NCBI RefSeq assembly: GCF_016518545.1
Contig: NZ_JACVTO010000009.1
Coordinates: 144,401 to 208,400, forward strand
Direction of reading: 5' to 3'
From: Pseudomonas sp. S30
Lineage (GTDB): Bacteria; Pseudomonadota; Gammaproteobacteria; Pseudomonadales; Pseudomonadaceae
Length of the DNA stretch: 64,000 bases
Shown here: positions 45,400 through 54,157 of the stretch, piece after piece
Position numbering within the stretch: the first letter of the stretch is position 1
Layout: the number at the start of each line of letters is the position of its first letter
Program-made: the position numbers and the translations under genes
The notes under the pieces: model-generated
Seen by the model: only the letters and a program-made list of their open reading frames with translations
Told to the model about the DNA's origin: nothing
Database searches by the model: none

Positions 45400-46152
45400 T
45401 CACTCGGCCGCGGCGTGAGCGTCCAACCACACCAGCGAGGCGAAACGCCCGCCTTGGGGCGTGCGTCGGTAGGAGAAGAACCGAGCGTCGGTGACGGTGC
45501 ACAGTCCACCGCCATAGACGGCCGTGACACCGCAGGCCGCCAGACGGATACGCGCCAGCGCATAGATGTCGGCGATCAACTTGTCGGGCCGCTGGCCTGG
45601 CGTGAAGGCAAGCGCCGCCTGGGGATGCGCAGCGACGAAAGCCTCGCGCACTTCCAGCCCCACTTCGAAGGTCTGCGGCCCGATGGCCGGCCCCAGCCAT
45701 ACCAGCACCTGCTGCGGTGCGAGGGCCAAGCGCTCGAGGGTAGCTTCCAGGATCCCGCCGGCCAGGCCCCGCCAGCCAGCGTGGGCGGCGGCCACCCGGG
45801 TACCGGCGCGATCGCAGAACAGCACCGGCAGGCAATCGGCAGTCATCACGCAACAGGCGATGCCTGGCCGGTCTGTCCAGCTGGCGTCAGCCTGCGCGAC
45901 CTGATCGGGATCGGCGTCGGCCACGGCCACGCCATGCACCTGTTTCAGCCAGGCCGGCCGGGCGCGCAAGGCCTGTGCAAGGCGTCGGCGATTTTCCGCG
46001 ACCGCCGCCGGATCGTCGCCGACATGATCGCCCAGGTTGAAGGTATCGAAGGGCGGCAGGCTGACGCCGCCCTCACAGGTGGTGACACAGGCGCGAACCG
46101 AGGCCGGGGCCGGCCAGTCGGGAAGGATCAGCGACTGCGTCGGCACGCTCAT
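45400..46152 (-). CDS. pgeF: Peptidoglycan editing factor PgeF (laccase-domain family)
   Basis: 250 residues from the ATG at 46152. Family motifs: L-K-Q-V-H-G, M-T-A-D-C-L-P-V-L, A-A-H-A-G-W-R-G-L and G-P-A-I-G, with the Cys and two His of the metal site. PgeF (YfiH) removes L-Ser misincorporated into peptidoglycan precursors in E. coli; older names are multicopper or polyphenol oxidase. It overlaps rluD by four bases (ATGA). Confidence 0.93.
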   Translation of the reverse strand: MSVPTQSLILPDWPAPASVRACVTTCEGGVSLPPFDTFNLGDHVGDDPAAVAENRRRLAQALRARPAWLKQVHGVAVADADPDQVAQADASWTDRPGIACCVMTADCLPVLFCDRAGTRVAAAHAGWRGLAGGILEATLERLALAPQQVLVWLGPAIGPQTFEVGLEVREAFVAAHPQAALAFTPGQRPDKLIADIYALARIRLAACGVTAVYGGGLCTVTDARFFSYRRTPQGGRFASLVWLDAHAAAE

Positions 46153-47111
46153 CCGACGAAGCTCTCGCGATCCTGGTCGAGCAGCGACAACAACCACATG
46201 AAGTCGTCCGGCAGGGGCGACTTCCACTCCATCCGCTCGCCGGTAGCCGGGTGGTCCAGCGCCAGGAAGCGTGCATGCAGGGCCTGGCGGGGAAAATGCT
46301 TGACCGCCTCGACCATGGCCACGCTGGCGGCAGGTGGAATGCGGAAGCGCCCGCCGTAGGTCTGATCGCCCACCAGCGGGAAGCCCACATGGGCCATGTG
46401 CACGCGGATCTGGTGAGTCCGCCCGGTTTCCAGCTTGACCCGCACATGGGTATGGGAACGGAAGCGCTTGAGCACGCGATAATGGCTGACCGCCGGCTTG
46501 CCGCCGTCGGTGACCGCCATGCGCTGGCGCATGCCGCCGTGCCGACCGATGGGGGCGTCGATCTTGCCACCGGCGGTGACCACCCCCACCACGATGCATT
46601 CGTAGATGCGGCTGACCGAGCGCTTCTGCAACTGATCGACCAGGTTTGTCTGCGCCTGCAACGTCTTGGCCACCACCATCAGGCCGGTGGTGTCCTTGTC
46701 CAGGCGATGGACGATCCCGGCGCGCGGCACGTTGACGATGTCCGGCACGTGATGCAGCAAGGCGTTGAGCAGGGTGCCGCTGGCATGCCCGGCAGCCGGG
46801 TGGACCACCAGGCCGGCCGGTTTGTTGATCACCAGGATCTGTTCGTCTTCATAGACGATGTCCAGCGCGATGTCCTCGGCCTCCCATTCGCCCTGGGCTT
46901 CCTGCTCGGCGTCGAGGGTCAAGACGGAACCGCTGTGAACCGTGTCGCGCGGGCGCAGCTGCGCTCCGTCGACGGTCAGGCGGCCCTCCTTGATCCACGA
47001 AGTCAGGCGCGAACGCGAGTACTCGTCGAACAATTGGGCGGCGACCTGGTCGAGGCGTTGCCCCCCCAGTTCGGACGGGACCTCTGCACTTAGTTGAATG
47101 ATCTCGGACAT
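46149..47111 (-). CDS. rluD: 23S rRNA pseudouridine synthase RluD
   Basis: 320 residues from the ATG at 47111. An S4-type RNA-binding domain (about 15-75: R-L-D-Q-V-A-A-Q-L-F ... S-R-L-T-S-W-I-K-E-G) is followed by the catalytic domain with H-R-L-D-K-D-T-T-G (catalytic Asp). Modifies U1911, U1915 and U1917 of 23S rRNA in E. coli. Divergent from bamD, as in other Pseudomonas; the frame is open 32 codons upstream. Confidence 0.95.
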   Translation of the reverse strand: MSEIIQLSAEVPSELGGQRLDQVAAQLFDEYSRSRLTSWIKEGRLTVDGAQLRPRDTVHSGSVLTLDAEQEAQGEWEAEDIALDIVYEDEQILVINKPAGLVVHPAAGHASGTLLNALLHHVPDIVNVPRAGIVHRLDKDTTGLMVVAKTLQAQTNLVDQLQKRSVSRIYECIVVGVVTAGGKIDAPIGRHGGMRQRMAVTDGGKPAVSHYRVLKRFRSHTHVRVKLETGRTHQIRVHMAHVGFPLVGDQTYGGRFRIPPAASVAMVEAVKHFPRQALHARFLALDHPATGERMEWKSPLPDDFMWLLSLLDQDRESFVG

Positions 47112-47257
47112 GCTCGAATCGATGGGCTTACAGCCTTTGGTTTCGGCTGCGTGCTTGTGGTTAAATACGGCTTCTTTTGTCCCGGGGTTGGCCGGGGCGC
47201 TCATCATAACAGGACGGCACCGCCCAAGACAGCGGCCGTCAAAGGACGCAAGCCGCC

Positions 47258-48277
47258 ATGCAAGTGAAACACCTGCTGCTGATCGCCATCCTCGGGCTCA
47301 CTGCTGCCTGTTCCTCGAACAAGGAAGTCATTGACGAGAACCTCAGTGAAGCCGAGTTGTACCAGCAGGCGCAGGCCGACCTGGACAACCACAGCTACAC
47401 CAGCGCCGTGAACAAGCTCAAGGCCCTGGAATCGCGCTACCCGTTCGGCCGCTATGCCGACCAGGCCCAGCTCGAGCTGATCTACGCCAACTACAAGAAC
47501 ACCGAGCCGGAGGCCGCCAAATCGGCCGCCGAGCGTTTCATCCGCCTGCACCCGCAGCACCCGAACGTCGACTACGCCTACTACCTCAAGGGCCTGACCT
47601 CGTTCGACCAGGACCGTGGCCTGCTGGCGCGCTTCCTGCCACTGGACATGACCAAGCGCGATCCGGGGGCGGCCCGCGACTCCTACAACGAGTTCGCCCA
47701 GCTCACCAGCCGTTTCCCCAACAGCCGCTACGCCCCCGATGCCAAGCAGCGCATGATCTACCTGCGCAACCTGCTGGCCTCGTATGAAATCCACGTTGCC
47801 GACTACTACCTGATGCGCGAGGCCTACGTCGCAGCCGCCAACCGCGGTCGCTACGTGGTGGAGAACTTCCAGGAAACGCCGTCCGTCGGCGACGCCCTGG
47901 CGGTGATGACCGAGGCCTACCAGAAGATGCACCTGGACGAACTGGCGGCCACCAGCCTGGAAACCCTCAAGCTCAACTATCCCAATCACCCGAGCCTGGT
48001 CGACGGACAGTTCGTGCCGCAGCGCAAGGACGACGACGACCGCTCCTGGCTGTCCAAGGCCACGCTCGGGCTGATCGAAACCGACACGCCGCTGCCGCCG
48101 GGTGAAACCCGCGCCAACCAGGACGTGGTCCGTCAGTTCAAGGACGCGCGCTCGGAAATGCCGGCCGAACTGCTGCCCAAGGACGAGAACGGCGATCCGA
48201 TCCTGCCAGCCGGTCCGAAGGAAACGGACGAGGATCGCTCCTGGTTCAGCTACCTGACCTTCGGTCTGTTCGACTGA
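47258..48277 (+). CDS. bamD: Outer membrane assembly lipoprotein BamD
   Basis: 339 residues. Lipobox L-T-A-A-C (Cys18) and TPR repeats through about 30-240 ([10 protein letters not shown] ... A-L-E-S-R-Y-P-F-G). The C-terminal extension is longer than E. coli BamD, as is normal in Pseudomonas. Part of the essential BAM complex that inserts outer-membrane proteins, including the autotransporter and porin barrels in this window. A strong terminator follows. Confidence 0.95.
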   Translation: MQVKHLLLIAILGLTAACSSNKEVIDENLSEAELYQQAQADLDNHSYTSAVNKLKALESRYPFGRYADQAQLELIYANYKNTEPEAAKSAAERFIRLHPQHPNVDYAYYLKGLTSFDQDRGLLARFLPLDMTKRDPGAARDSYNEFAQLTSRFPNSRYAPDAKQRMIYLRNLLASYEIHVADYYLMREAYVAAANRGRYVVENFQETPSVGDALAVMTEAYQKMHLDELAATSLETLKLNYPNHPSLVDGQFVPQRKDDDDRSWLSKATLGLIETDTPLPPGETRANQDVVRQFKDARSEMPAELLPKDENGDPILPAGPKETDEDRSWFSYLTFGLFD

Positions 48278-48293
48278 CATCAGGCGCAACGAG

Positions 48294-48321
48294 AAAGGGA
48301 GGCCCAGGCCTCCCTTTTTTC
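48294..48321 (+). terminator. Rho-independent terminator of bamD
   Basis: AAAGGGAGGCC-CA-GGCCTCCC hairpin followed by six T. It ends 55 bases before the next gene. Confidence 0.92.
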
Positions 48322-48375
48322 ATGGCCGCAGCCTAGACTGTGGCTCTTCCTTTTCATCACCACAAGCTGGACACC

Positions 48376-48606
48376 ATGGTTCGTCTACTCTTCTGGATCG
48401 CCCTGATCGCTGCCGCCTTCTGGCTGTGGCGCAAATTCAAGCTCAGCCAGCAGGTGCACCCCGAGTCGCGTCTCGACGATCCCCTGACCATGGTTCGCTG
48501 CGCCCATTGTGGCGTGCACCTGCCCAATGACAGCGCCCTGCGGCTGGGCAGCGACTGGTATTGCAGCCAGGCGCATCTGCAGCAAGGGCCCAAGCGCCAG
48601 GGCTGA
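48376..48606 (+). CDS. PP0621 family small zinc-ribbon membrane protein
   Basis: 76 residues from the ATG at 48376. One N-terminal membrane segment (about 3-17: L-L-F-W-I-A-L-I-A-A-A-F-W-L-W) is followed by a Cys pair (C-A-H-C-G) and Y-C-S-Q-A-H, which make a likely zinc knuckle. The layout fits the conserved Pseudomonas PP0621 family; function unknown. Confidence 0.82.
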   Translation: MVRLLFWIALIAAAFWLWRKFKLSQQVHPESRLDDPLTMVRCAHCGVHLPNDSALRLGSDWYCSQAHLQQGPKRQG

Positions 48607-48627
48607 GCCTGACGCAGTTGCTCGCGC

Positions 48628-49725
48628 TTAGCCCAGCCGCCCCTCGGGCGCATACGGCGTCGGGTCGATGACCGGTGAAGCACCTGTCAGCAAGTCGACC
48701 AGTAGTTGGCACGAAGCGGGCGCAAGCACGAGCCCGTTGCGATAATGCCCGCAGTTCAGCCACAAGCCGGCATGCCCAGGCACTGCGCCGATGTAGGGAA
48801 CGCCTTCAGGCGATCCTGGCCGCAGCCCCGCCCAGTGCGCCACCACCGGCGCCTGGGCCAGCTGAGGCAGCAACTCGATCGCCGAGGCCCTCAGGCTTTC
48901 CAGGGCCGCGCCGGTGGGCGTCTTGTCATAGCCCTGGTGCTCCAGGGTACTCCCTACCAGAATGTGTCCATCGCGTCGCGCGATTGCGTACCGGCCTTTG
49001 GCCAGGACCATGCTTGGCAGAAAGTCAGGCTCGCACTTGAAGAGGATCATCTGCCCCTTGACGGGCACCACCGGTAGCGCCAGCCCAAGCGTGCGAAGCA
49101 GCTCTCCACTCCAGGCGCCGGCACTGAGCACCACATCATCGGCGTTCAGCTGGCCCTCGTCGGTCAATACACCGGTGACCCGCCCCTGCGACTCGGCGAA
49201 GCCGCTGATCTGGCAATGTTCGCGCAAGCTCACGTTGGGCAGTGCCTGCAGGGCCGCTTTGAGCGACTTGACCAGCCGCGGATTGCGCACGTTGGCCACA
49301 CCGCCCATGTGAATGGCACGTGCGTAGCCCGGGCCGAGTGCGGGAACCGCCTGGTAAGCGGCGCGGATGTCGACCTCGGACAACGGCCGGCCTTGGCGCT
49401 TCGCCCAGTCCAGGGCATCGGCCTGATCGTCCAGGTCGAGCCAGTACAGCCCGGTGACATGGACCTGCGGGTCGATGCCTGTGCTGGCGAACAATCGTTC
49501 GGCCAGTTGCGGATAGAAATCCTGCGACCAGTGCGCCAGCGCCGTCACCGCCGCGCTGTAGCGCCACGGGTAGAGCGGCGAAACGATACCGCCCCCGGCC
49601 CAGGAGGACTCCCGGCCCATCTCGCCCTGATCGCACACCACCACCTGCTCGACGCTCGCCGCCAGGTTGTATGCCGTCAGCAGGCCTATCACCCCACCGC
49701 CAACAATCACTACGCGCTTGCTCAT
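48628..49725 (-). CDS. thiO: Glycine oxidase ThiO (FAD-dependent)
   Basis: 365 residues from the ATG at 49725. N-terminal V-V-I-V-G-G-G-V-I-G-L for FAD, the S-W-A-G-G-G motif, and C-terminal G-L-R-P-G-S-P-E-G-V-P-Y-I-G match the DAAO-family glycine oxidase used for thiamine thiazole synthesis. It lies beside minor pilin genes as in other Pseudomonas (P. aeruginosa order thiO-fimT). D-amino acid oxidase activity is a possible alternative. Confidence 0.88.
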   Translation of the reverse strand: MSKRVVIVGGGVIGLLTAYNLAASVEQVVVCDQGEMGRESSWAGGGIVSPLYPWRYSAAVTALAHWSQDFYPQLAERLFASTGIDPQVHVTGLYWLDLDDQADALDWAKRQGRPLSEVDIRAAYQAVPALGPGYARAIHMGGVANVRNPRLVKSLKAALQALPNVSLREHCQISGFAESQGRVTGVLTDEGQLNADDVVLSAGAWSGELLRTLGLALPVVPVKGQMILFKCEPDFLPSMVLAKGRYAIARRDGHILVGSTLEHQGYDKTPTGAALESLRASAIELLPQLAQAPVVAHWAGLRPGSPEGVPYIGAVPGHAGLWLNCGHYRNGLVLAPASCQLLVDLLTGASPVIDPTPYAPEGRLG

Positions 49726-49754
49726 GTATCGTTCCACATCCTCGAATACTGGCC

Positions 49755-50144
49755 TCACCAACACTTCGCCGCGTCCGTAGCGCCCAGATTGTCGCGCCTG
49801 CCGGCCTGATCGAGCTGGTAGTCGCCGCATTCATCCTGCGCCATCGCTTCGCCGGGCAGGCGTTCGGCCAGCAAGCGGTAGCGATCTTTCTCACGCCAGG
49901 CGCTCAGGCGATAGAAGCGACTGCCCTCGGGTAATGGCGTGTGCAACTGGTCGTCGTCGGCATACTGGCCAACCCGGGCATGATGATACTCCAGACGCAG
50001 CGCCGAATCGTGCAACAGTCCGATCACTTCGCTGCGAGCGGCACGGCGCAGCTGATCGCTGTAGGTGGGATAAGCGACGCCGGCCAGCAGCCCGATGAGC
50101 GCCAGCACCAGCAACAGCTCGACCAGACTAAGACCGCGTTGCAT
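49755..50144 (-). CDS. pilE: Type IV minor pilin PilE
   Basis: 129 residues from the ATG at 50144. Short leader (M-Q-R-G), then L-S-L-V-E-L-L-L-V-L-A: prepilin peptidase site after Gly4 with Glu5 of the mature form present. The C-terminal region has two Cys (D-E-C-G-D-Y and A-K-C-W) like PilE. It overlaps the end of pilX by 17 bases. Part of the pilV-W-X-E operon. Confidence 0.87.
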   Translation of the reverse strand: MQRGLSLVELLLVLALIGLLAGVAYPTYSDQLRRAARSEVIGLLHDSALRLEYHHARVGQYADDDQLHTPLPEGSRFYRLSAWREKDRYRLLAERLPGEAMAQDECGDYQLDQAGRRDNLGATDAAKCW

Positions 50145-50628
50145 CGACGTGCTCCACACCGCGTTGCCGCCAGGCGATCCGGCGAGGAGGCTGCGCTGCG
50201 CCGTTGTCCAGGGCATAGACCGCCTCCAGCACCTGCCGGGTGCGCGGCTCGCGGCTCACCGCCGTGACGCGAAACAGCGTCACCTCCAGCCCATCGGACA
50301 CGTGCGCTGCGTGTCGCGAGGTGCCCAGGCACTGAGTCAGCACGAGCCCGAACTCGGTGGTCTGCCAGTCGTCTGCCGCGGCACCCGGCCCCTCTGGCAA
50401 GGGCGGTGGTGCAGCGGCTGCGCAGCGCGTCTGCGCTGTCCTGGCCAATGTTTCTGCGCCGACCAGCAAACCCGCCTCGGCCATTTCCAGGGCCTGGGCG
50501 GACAGCCGCAGGTTGCCTGCCAACGCCGCAAGCGTCAGCGCCTCGCGCAACGCCGAGGTGGCGAGCAGCCCCAGCAGCAGGCTCGACATCAGCGCCAGCA
50601 ACAGCACCACGCCACGCTGGCGACTCAT
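50128..50628 (-). CDS. pilX: Type IV minor pilin PilX-like
   Basis: 166 residues. Leader M-S-R-Q-R-G then V-V-L-L-L-A-L-M-S-S-L-L-L-G-L-L. As in PilX/GspK-like pilins there is no Glu at position 5 of the mature form. The A-E-A-G motif (A-L-E-M-A-E-A-G-L-L) after the hydrophobic helix is typical of PilX. It overlaps pilW by four bases and pilE by 17 bases. Confidence 0.85.
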   Translation of the reverse strand: MSRQRGVVLLLALMSSLLLGLLATSALREALTLAALAGNLRLSAQALEMAEAGLLVGAETLARTAQTRCAAAAPPPLPEGPGAAADDWQTTEFGLVLTQCLGTSRHAAHVSDGLEVTLFRVTAVSREPRTRQVLEAVYALDNGAAQPPRRIAWRQRGVEHVDATRS

Positions 50629-51290
50629 GATGGCGGCAACCGATTGCGCAAGGTCACGCTCGTCGCATAGTCACGCGTCACCTGCTGTGTAGGGTCGCTC
50701 AAGGTCAGCCTTATATCCAGGCGCTCGCCTTCCTGCGCCTCGACGTGCACCACACGCAAATCACGAACGTGATCGATCAGCGCGGCAGTGAAGCCGCCAC
50801 TGACCAGCAGCAGGCTGCCGTTGTGCAGCCGATAGGTAGTGCGACGCAAGGCAATCGACAGCGGCGCACCCTCCACACGCTGGCGGCGCGCATGAACCTG
50901 GGCCCATTCCAGGCAGTCGGTGCTCAGCGTCCAGTCCGCAGAGCCTGGGGCGCCAGGCAGCTCCGCCAGCACCAGGCTGAGTGACTCGAAGCTACCATCT
51001 GCGCGCAGGTTGAGCTGCAATGGCTCGGCCAATGCCTGCCGTGCCGCGGGCTCGTGAAAGGTCACCGACTCCAGGCCCAGACAGCCGAAGCTACCGGTCA
51101 TGCGCAGGTCCAGCGCCAACCTGTGGAGCACCAGTGTGGCGTCCTCGTGCAAGCGCGTCGCCGCGCCCTGCATTCGCCACAGCTGCTGGCTGGAGAACAG
51201 GACCTGCGTGGCGGCCCCCAGCACCAGCAGACCGATGGCCAGCGCCACCAGCGCCTCCAGCAGGCCAAAGCCACGCTGGCAGGTCGTCAT
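50625..51290 (-). CDS. pilW: Type IV minor pilin PilW-like
   Basis: 221 residues. Leader ends R-G, mature part F-G-L-L-E-A-L-V-A-L-A-I-G-L with Glu5. The C-terminal half is beta-rich, as in PilW. Its ATG overlaps the pilV stop by four bases (ATGA). Confidence 0.87.
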   Translation of the reverse strand: MTTCQRGFGLLEALVALAIGLLVLGAATQVLFSSQQLWRMQGAATRLHEDATLVLHRLALDLRMTGSFGCLGLESVTFHEPAARQALAEPLQLNLRADGSFESLSLVLAELPGAPGSADWTLSTDCLEWAQVHARRQRVEGAPLSIALRRTTYRLHNGSLLLVSGGFTAALIDHVRDLRVVHVEAQEGERLDIRLTLSDPTQQVTRDYATSVTLRNRLPPS

Positions 51291-51652
51291 GGGTCGAGCC
51301 TGCCGTGCAGCTCAAAGCGCTGAGGCCGGCTGTCACGAACATCGATCCAGCAGATCTGCAGTTGCACCGAACGGCCCGCGACGACCGCCCGTCCCGTGCC
51401 CGAGCGCCCCAGCAGCGCCTGGATGCGCAGCTGCCAGCGGTGAACGGCAGCACCCTCCAGCTGCCCGGAAGCCCGCACCTGCTCCAGCAGGTCCTGAGCC
51501 AACTGCACGGCCTGGGCATCGCGTCGCGCCCCGTCGGCGGAGGTCCATGCGCGCACCTGCAAGGCCGCCGAAGCGAACACCCCAAGCGACAGCACCAGCA
51601 GTGCCAGAACCACCTCCAGCAAGGAGATACCCCGCTCCCTCAGCTCCATCAA
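51287..51652 (-). CDS. pilV: Type IV minor pilin PilV-like
   Basis: 121 residues. Leader M-M-E-L-R-E-R-G then I-S-L-L-E-V-V-L-A-L-L-V-L with Glu5. First gene of the pilV-pilW-pilX-pilE unit. The minor pilins prime pilus assembly; no pilY1 lies in this operon, unlike in P. aeruginosa. Confidence 0.86.
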   Translation of the reverse strand: MMELRERGISLLEVVLALLVLSLGVFASAALQVRAWTSADGARRDAQAVQLAQDLLEQVRASGQLEGAAVHRWQLRIQALLGRSGTGRAVVAGRSVQLQICWIDVRDSRPQRFELHGRLDP

Positions 51653-51757
51653 TCGCCTCCTGCGAAATGTCCTGCCGCTCGTGACAGGTCCGGCCGACTG
51701 ACCTCGCCGTCGCGAACCTCGAAGCTACAGAGAAGCACTTCCAGGGAGGAATGCACG

Positions 51758-52249
51758 ATGCGGCAACAGGGAGTAACACTGATTCAGCTGACAGGCGTCC
51801 TGGCACTGCTCGCCATCCTGACCCAACTGGCGGTTCCGGCCTACAGCGATTGGCGCGAGGCGACCCAGCACGCCGTCGTCGCACGGGAACTGGCACAGAC
51901 GCTGCGCAGCGCCCGAACTCGAGCATTGCTGGGCAGCCAGAGGGTGATCGTGGAGCCGTTGGGTAACGATTGGGGGCGGGGATGGCAGACGGTAGTGGAT
52001 GCCGATCGCCAGGTGCTGCGTGAGCATCGCCTGCAGCGCCCGCTCACCATCACCACCAACCTCACCGAAGTCTGGTTCAGCCCGCTGGGCATACCCCAGC
52101 GAGAGAACGGCGCATTCGCCGGTGGCACCCTGCAGGTCTGCCCGACAAGGTCCAGGAATCCTCCACAGCGGATCGTCCTGGCACCCAGCGGTCGCGTCAG
52201 CCTGCGTAGCGGCGACGCGCTCGACGCGCCCGGCTGTGCGCCATCCTGA
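51758..52249 (+). CDS. fimT: FimT/GspH-type pseudopilin
   Basis: 163 residues from the ATG at 51758, seven bases after AGGGAGGA. Leader M-R-Q-Q-G, mature part V-T-L-I-Q-L-T-G-V-L-A-L-L-A-I-L. The usual Glu5 is Gln, which is odd for the family and may affect assembly. The remainder fits GspH/FimT (A-R-E-L-A-Q-T-L-R-S-A-R-T-R-A near residue 45). Divergent from pilV and ending next to the end of ispH. Confidence 0.85.
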   Translation: MRQQGVTLIQLTGVLALLAILTQLAVPAYSDWREATQHAVVARELAQTLRSARTRALLGSQRVIVEPLGNDWGRGWQTVVDADRQVLREHRLQRPLTITTNLTEVWFSPLGIPQRENGAFAGGTLQVCPTRSRNPPQRIVLAPSGRVSLRSGDALDAPGCAPS

Positions 52250-53197
52250 TCAGATCAGCGAGCGCACGCGCAATTCCTTGGGCATGGAGAAGGTGATGTT
52301 CTCCTCACGACCATCGAGTTCCTCGGCACCCGTGGCACCCCAGGCCTTGAGCTGCTCGATCACACCGCGTACCAGAACCTCGGGCGCGGAAGCCCCCGCC
52401 GTGATACCGATGCGCTGCACGCCTTCGAACCAGGTGCGCTGCAGATCCTCGGCCCCATCGATGAGATAGGCCGGGGTACTCATGCGCTCGGCCAGCTCAC
52501 GCAGACGATTGGAGTTGGAGCTGTTCGGGCTGCCCACCACCAGCACCACATCGCACTCGTCGGCCAATTGCTTGACCGCATCCTGACGGTTCTGGGTGGC
52601 GTAGCAGATGTCGTCCTTGCGCGGGCCACCGATGTTCGGGAAGCGCGCGCGCAAGGCGTCGATGACACGGCTGGTGTCATCCATCGACAAGGTCGTCTGG
52701 GTCACGAAAGCCAGGTGATCGGCATCGCGCACCTGCAAGGTGGCGACGTCCGCCTCGTCCTCGACGAGGTAGATGGCACCGCCATTGCTGGTGTCGTACT
52801 GCCCCATGGTGCCCTCGACCTCCGGGTGTCCGGCGTGGCCGATGAGGATGCACTCGCGGCCGTCGCGGCTGTACTTGGCGACCTCGATGTGCACCTTGGT
52901 CACCAGCGGGCAGGTGGCATCGAACACCTTGAGCCCGCGACCCGCCGCCTCCTGACGCACGGCCTGGGAAACGCCGTGGGCGCTGAAGATGACGATGACG
53001 TCGTCCGGCACCTGGTCGAGTTCTTCGACGAACACCGCGCCGCGGTTGCGCAGGTCTTCGACCACGAACTTGTTGTGCACCACTTCGTGACGCACGTAGA
53101 TCGGTGGACCGAAGACTTCCAGGGCGCGATTGACGATCTCGATCGCCCGGTCCACCCCTGCGCAGAAGCCGCGCGGGTTGGCGAGTTTGATGTGCAT
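52250..53197 (-). CDS. ispH: 4-hydroxy-3-methylbut-2-enyl diphosphate reductase
   Basis: 315 residues from the ATG at 53197. The three Fe-S Cys are in G-F-C-A-G-V-D, D-A-T-C-P-L-V and in I-C-Y-A-T-Q-N; further motifs are H-E-V-V-H-N and G-H-A-G-H-P-E. Last step of the MEP isoprenoid pathway. Last gene of the ribF-ileS-lspA-fkpB-ispH operon. Confidence 0.96.
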   Translation of the reverse strand: MHIKLANPRGFCAGVDRAIEIVNRALEVFGPPIYVRHEVVHNKFVVEDLRNRGAVFVEELDQVPDDVIVIFSAHGVSQAVRQEAAGRGLKVFDATCPLVTKVHIEVAKYSRDGRECILIGHAGHPEVEGTMGQYDTSNGGAIYLVEDEADVATLQVRDADHLAFVTQTTLSMDDTSRVIDALRARFPNIGGPRKDDICYATQNRQDAVKQLADECDVVLVVGSPNSSNSNRLRELAERMSTPAYLIDGAEDLQRTWFEGVQRIGITAGASAPEVLVRGVIEQLKAWGATGAEELDGREENITFSMPKELRVRSLI

Positions 53198-53211
53198 GCT
53201 AGGCTCCAGAC

Positions 53212-53649
53212 TCACAAGGCCTTCACGTCGAGGATCCTGACCTCGAAGCTCAAGGTCTTGCCAGCCAGCGGATGGTTGAAATCGATGGTCACCTGTTGCT
53301 CATCGAACGCCTTGACCACACCCGGAAGCTCGGTATTGGCCGCATCGTTGAAGATCACCAGCAGGCCTTCGGACAGTTCCATGCCCTCGAACTGCGAGCG
53401 TGGCATGATCTGGACATTCTGCGGGTTGGGCTGACCGAAGGCGCTTTCCGGCGAAATGCTCAAGGTGCGCTCGTCGCCGGCCTTGAAGCCGAACAGGGCA
53501 TTCTCGAAACCCGGCAGCAGGTTGCCGTCGCCCACCTTGAAGGTGGCCGGCGTCTTGTCGAAGGTGCTGTCGACGGTGTCGCCGTTTTCCAGATGCAGGG
53601 CGAAGTGCAAGGTCACTTCGGTGTTCTGGCCGATCCGGGTGTCAGTCAT
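53212..53649 (-). CDS. fkpB: FKBP-type peptidyl-prolyl isomerase FkpB
   Basis: 145 residues. SlyD-like fold without the His tail: N-terminal [19 protein letters not shown] and G-N-L-L-P-G-F-E, a flap with I-S-P-E-S-A-F-G, and [14 protein letters not shown]. It overlaps the lspA end by eight bases and stands before ispH, the usual place of fkpB. Confidence 0.94.
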   Translation of the reverse strand: MTDTRIGQNTEVTLHFALHLENGDTVDSTFDKTPATFKVGDGNLLPGFENALFGFKAGDERTLSISPESAFGQPNPQNVQIMPRSQFEGMELSEGLLVIFNDAANTELPGVVKAFDEQQVTIDFNHPLAGKTLSFEVRILDVKAL

Positions 53650-54157
53650 GCACGGCCTCCTCGGTTTTCTTGCTCTTGAACATGTCCAGAGCCAGCATCA
53701 CTGCGCCGACGGTGATCGCACTGTCGGCCAGATTGAAGGCTGGGAAGTAATGGGTGTTGCGCCAGTGCACCAGGATGAAGTCCACCACGTGCCCGAGCAC
53801 CACCCGGTCCCAGAGATTACCAATGGCCCCGCCCAGCACCAGGGCCAGCGCGACCGCCAGCCAGGTCTCGTCGCGTCCCAGGCGCTTGAGCCACACCACC
53901 AGCACGGCGCTGACCACCACCGCGATCAGGGCGAACAACCAACGCTGCCAGCCGGAGCTGTCGGCCAGGAAGCTGAAGGCCGCTCCGGTGTTGTAGGCCA
54001 GGGTCCAGCTGAAATAGTCGGGAATGACCACGATCTGCTGATACATGGTCAGGGCATTGTCGAAGTACAGCTTGGTCGCCTGGTCAAGGACCAGCACCAG
54101 CAGACTCAACCACAACCAGGCCAGGCGCCCGAAGCGCCCTGCTGCGACATTAGGCAT
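53642..54157 (-). CDS. lspA: Lipoprotein signal peptidase (signal peptidase II)
   Basis: 171 residues from the ATG at 54157. Four membrane segments; catalytic aspartates in [10 protein letters not shown] and F-N-L-A-D-S-A-I. Cleaves lipoprotein leaders, such as those of BamD and the OmpA-like lipoprotein in this window. The start lies inside the ileS end (eight-base overlap). Confidence 0.95.
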   Translation of the reverse strand: MPNVAAGRFGRLAWLWLSLLVLVLDQATKLYFDNALTMYQQIVVIPDYFSWTLAYNTGAAFSFLADSSGWQRWLFALIAVVVSAVLVVWLKRLGRDETWLAVALALVLGGAIGNLWDRVVLGHVVDFILVHWRNTHYFPAFNLADSAITVGAVMLALDMFKSKKTEEAVHD

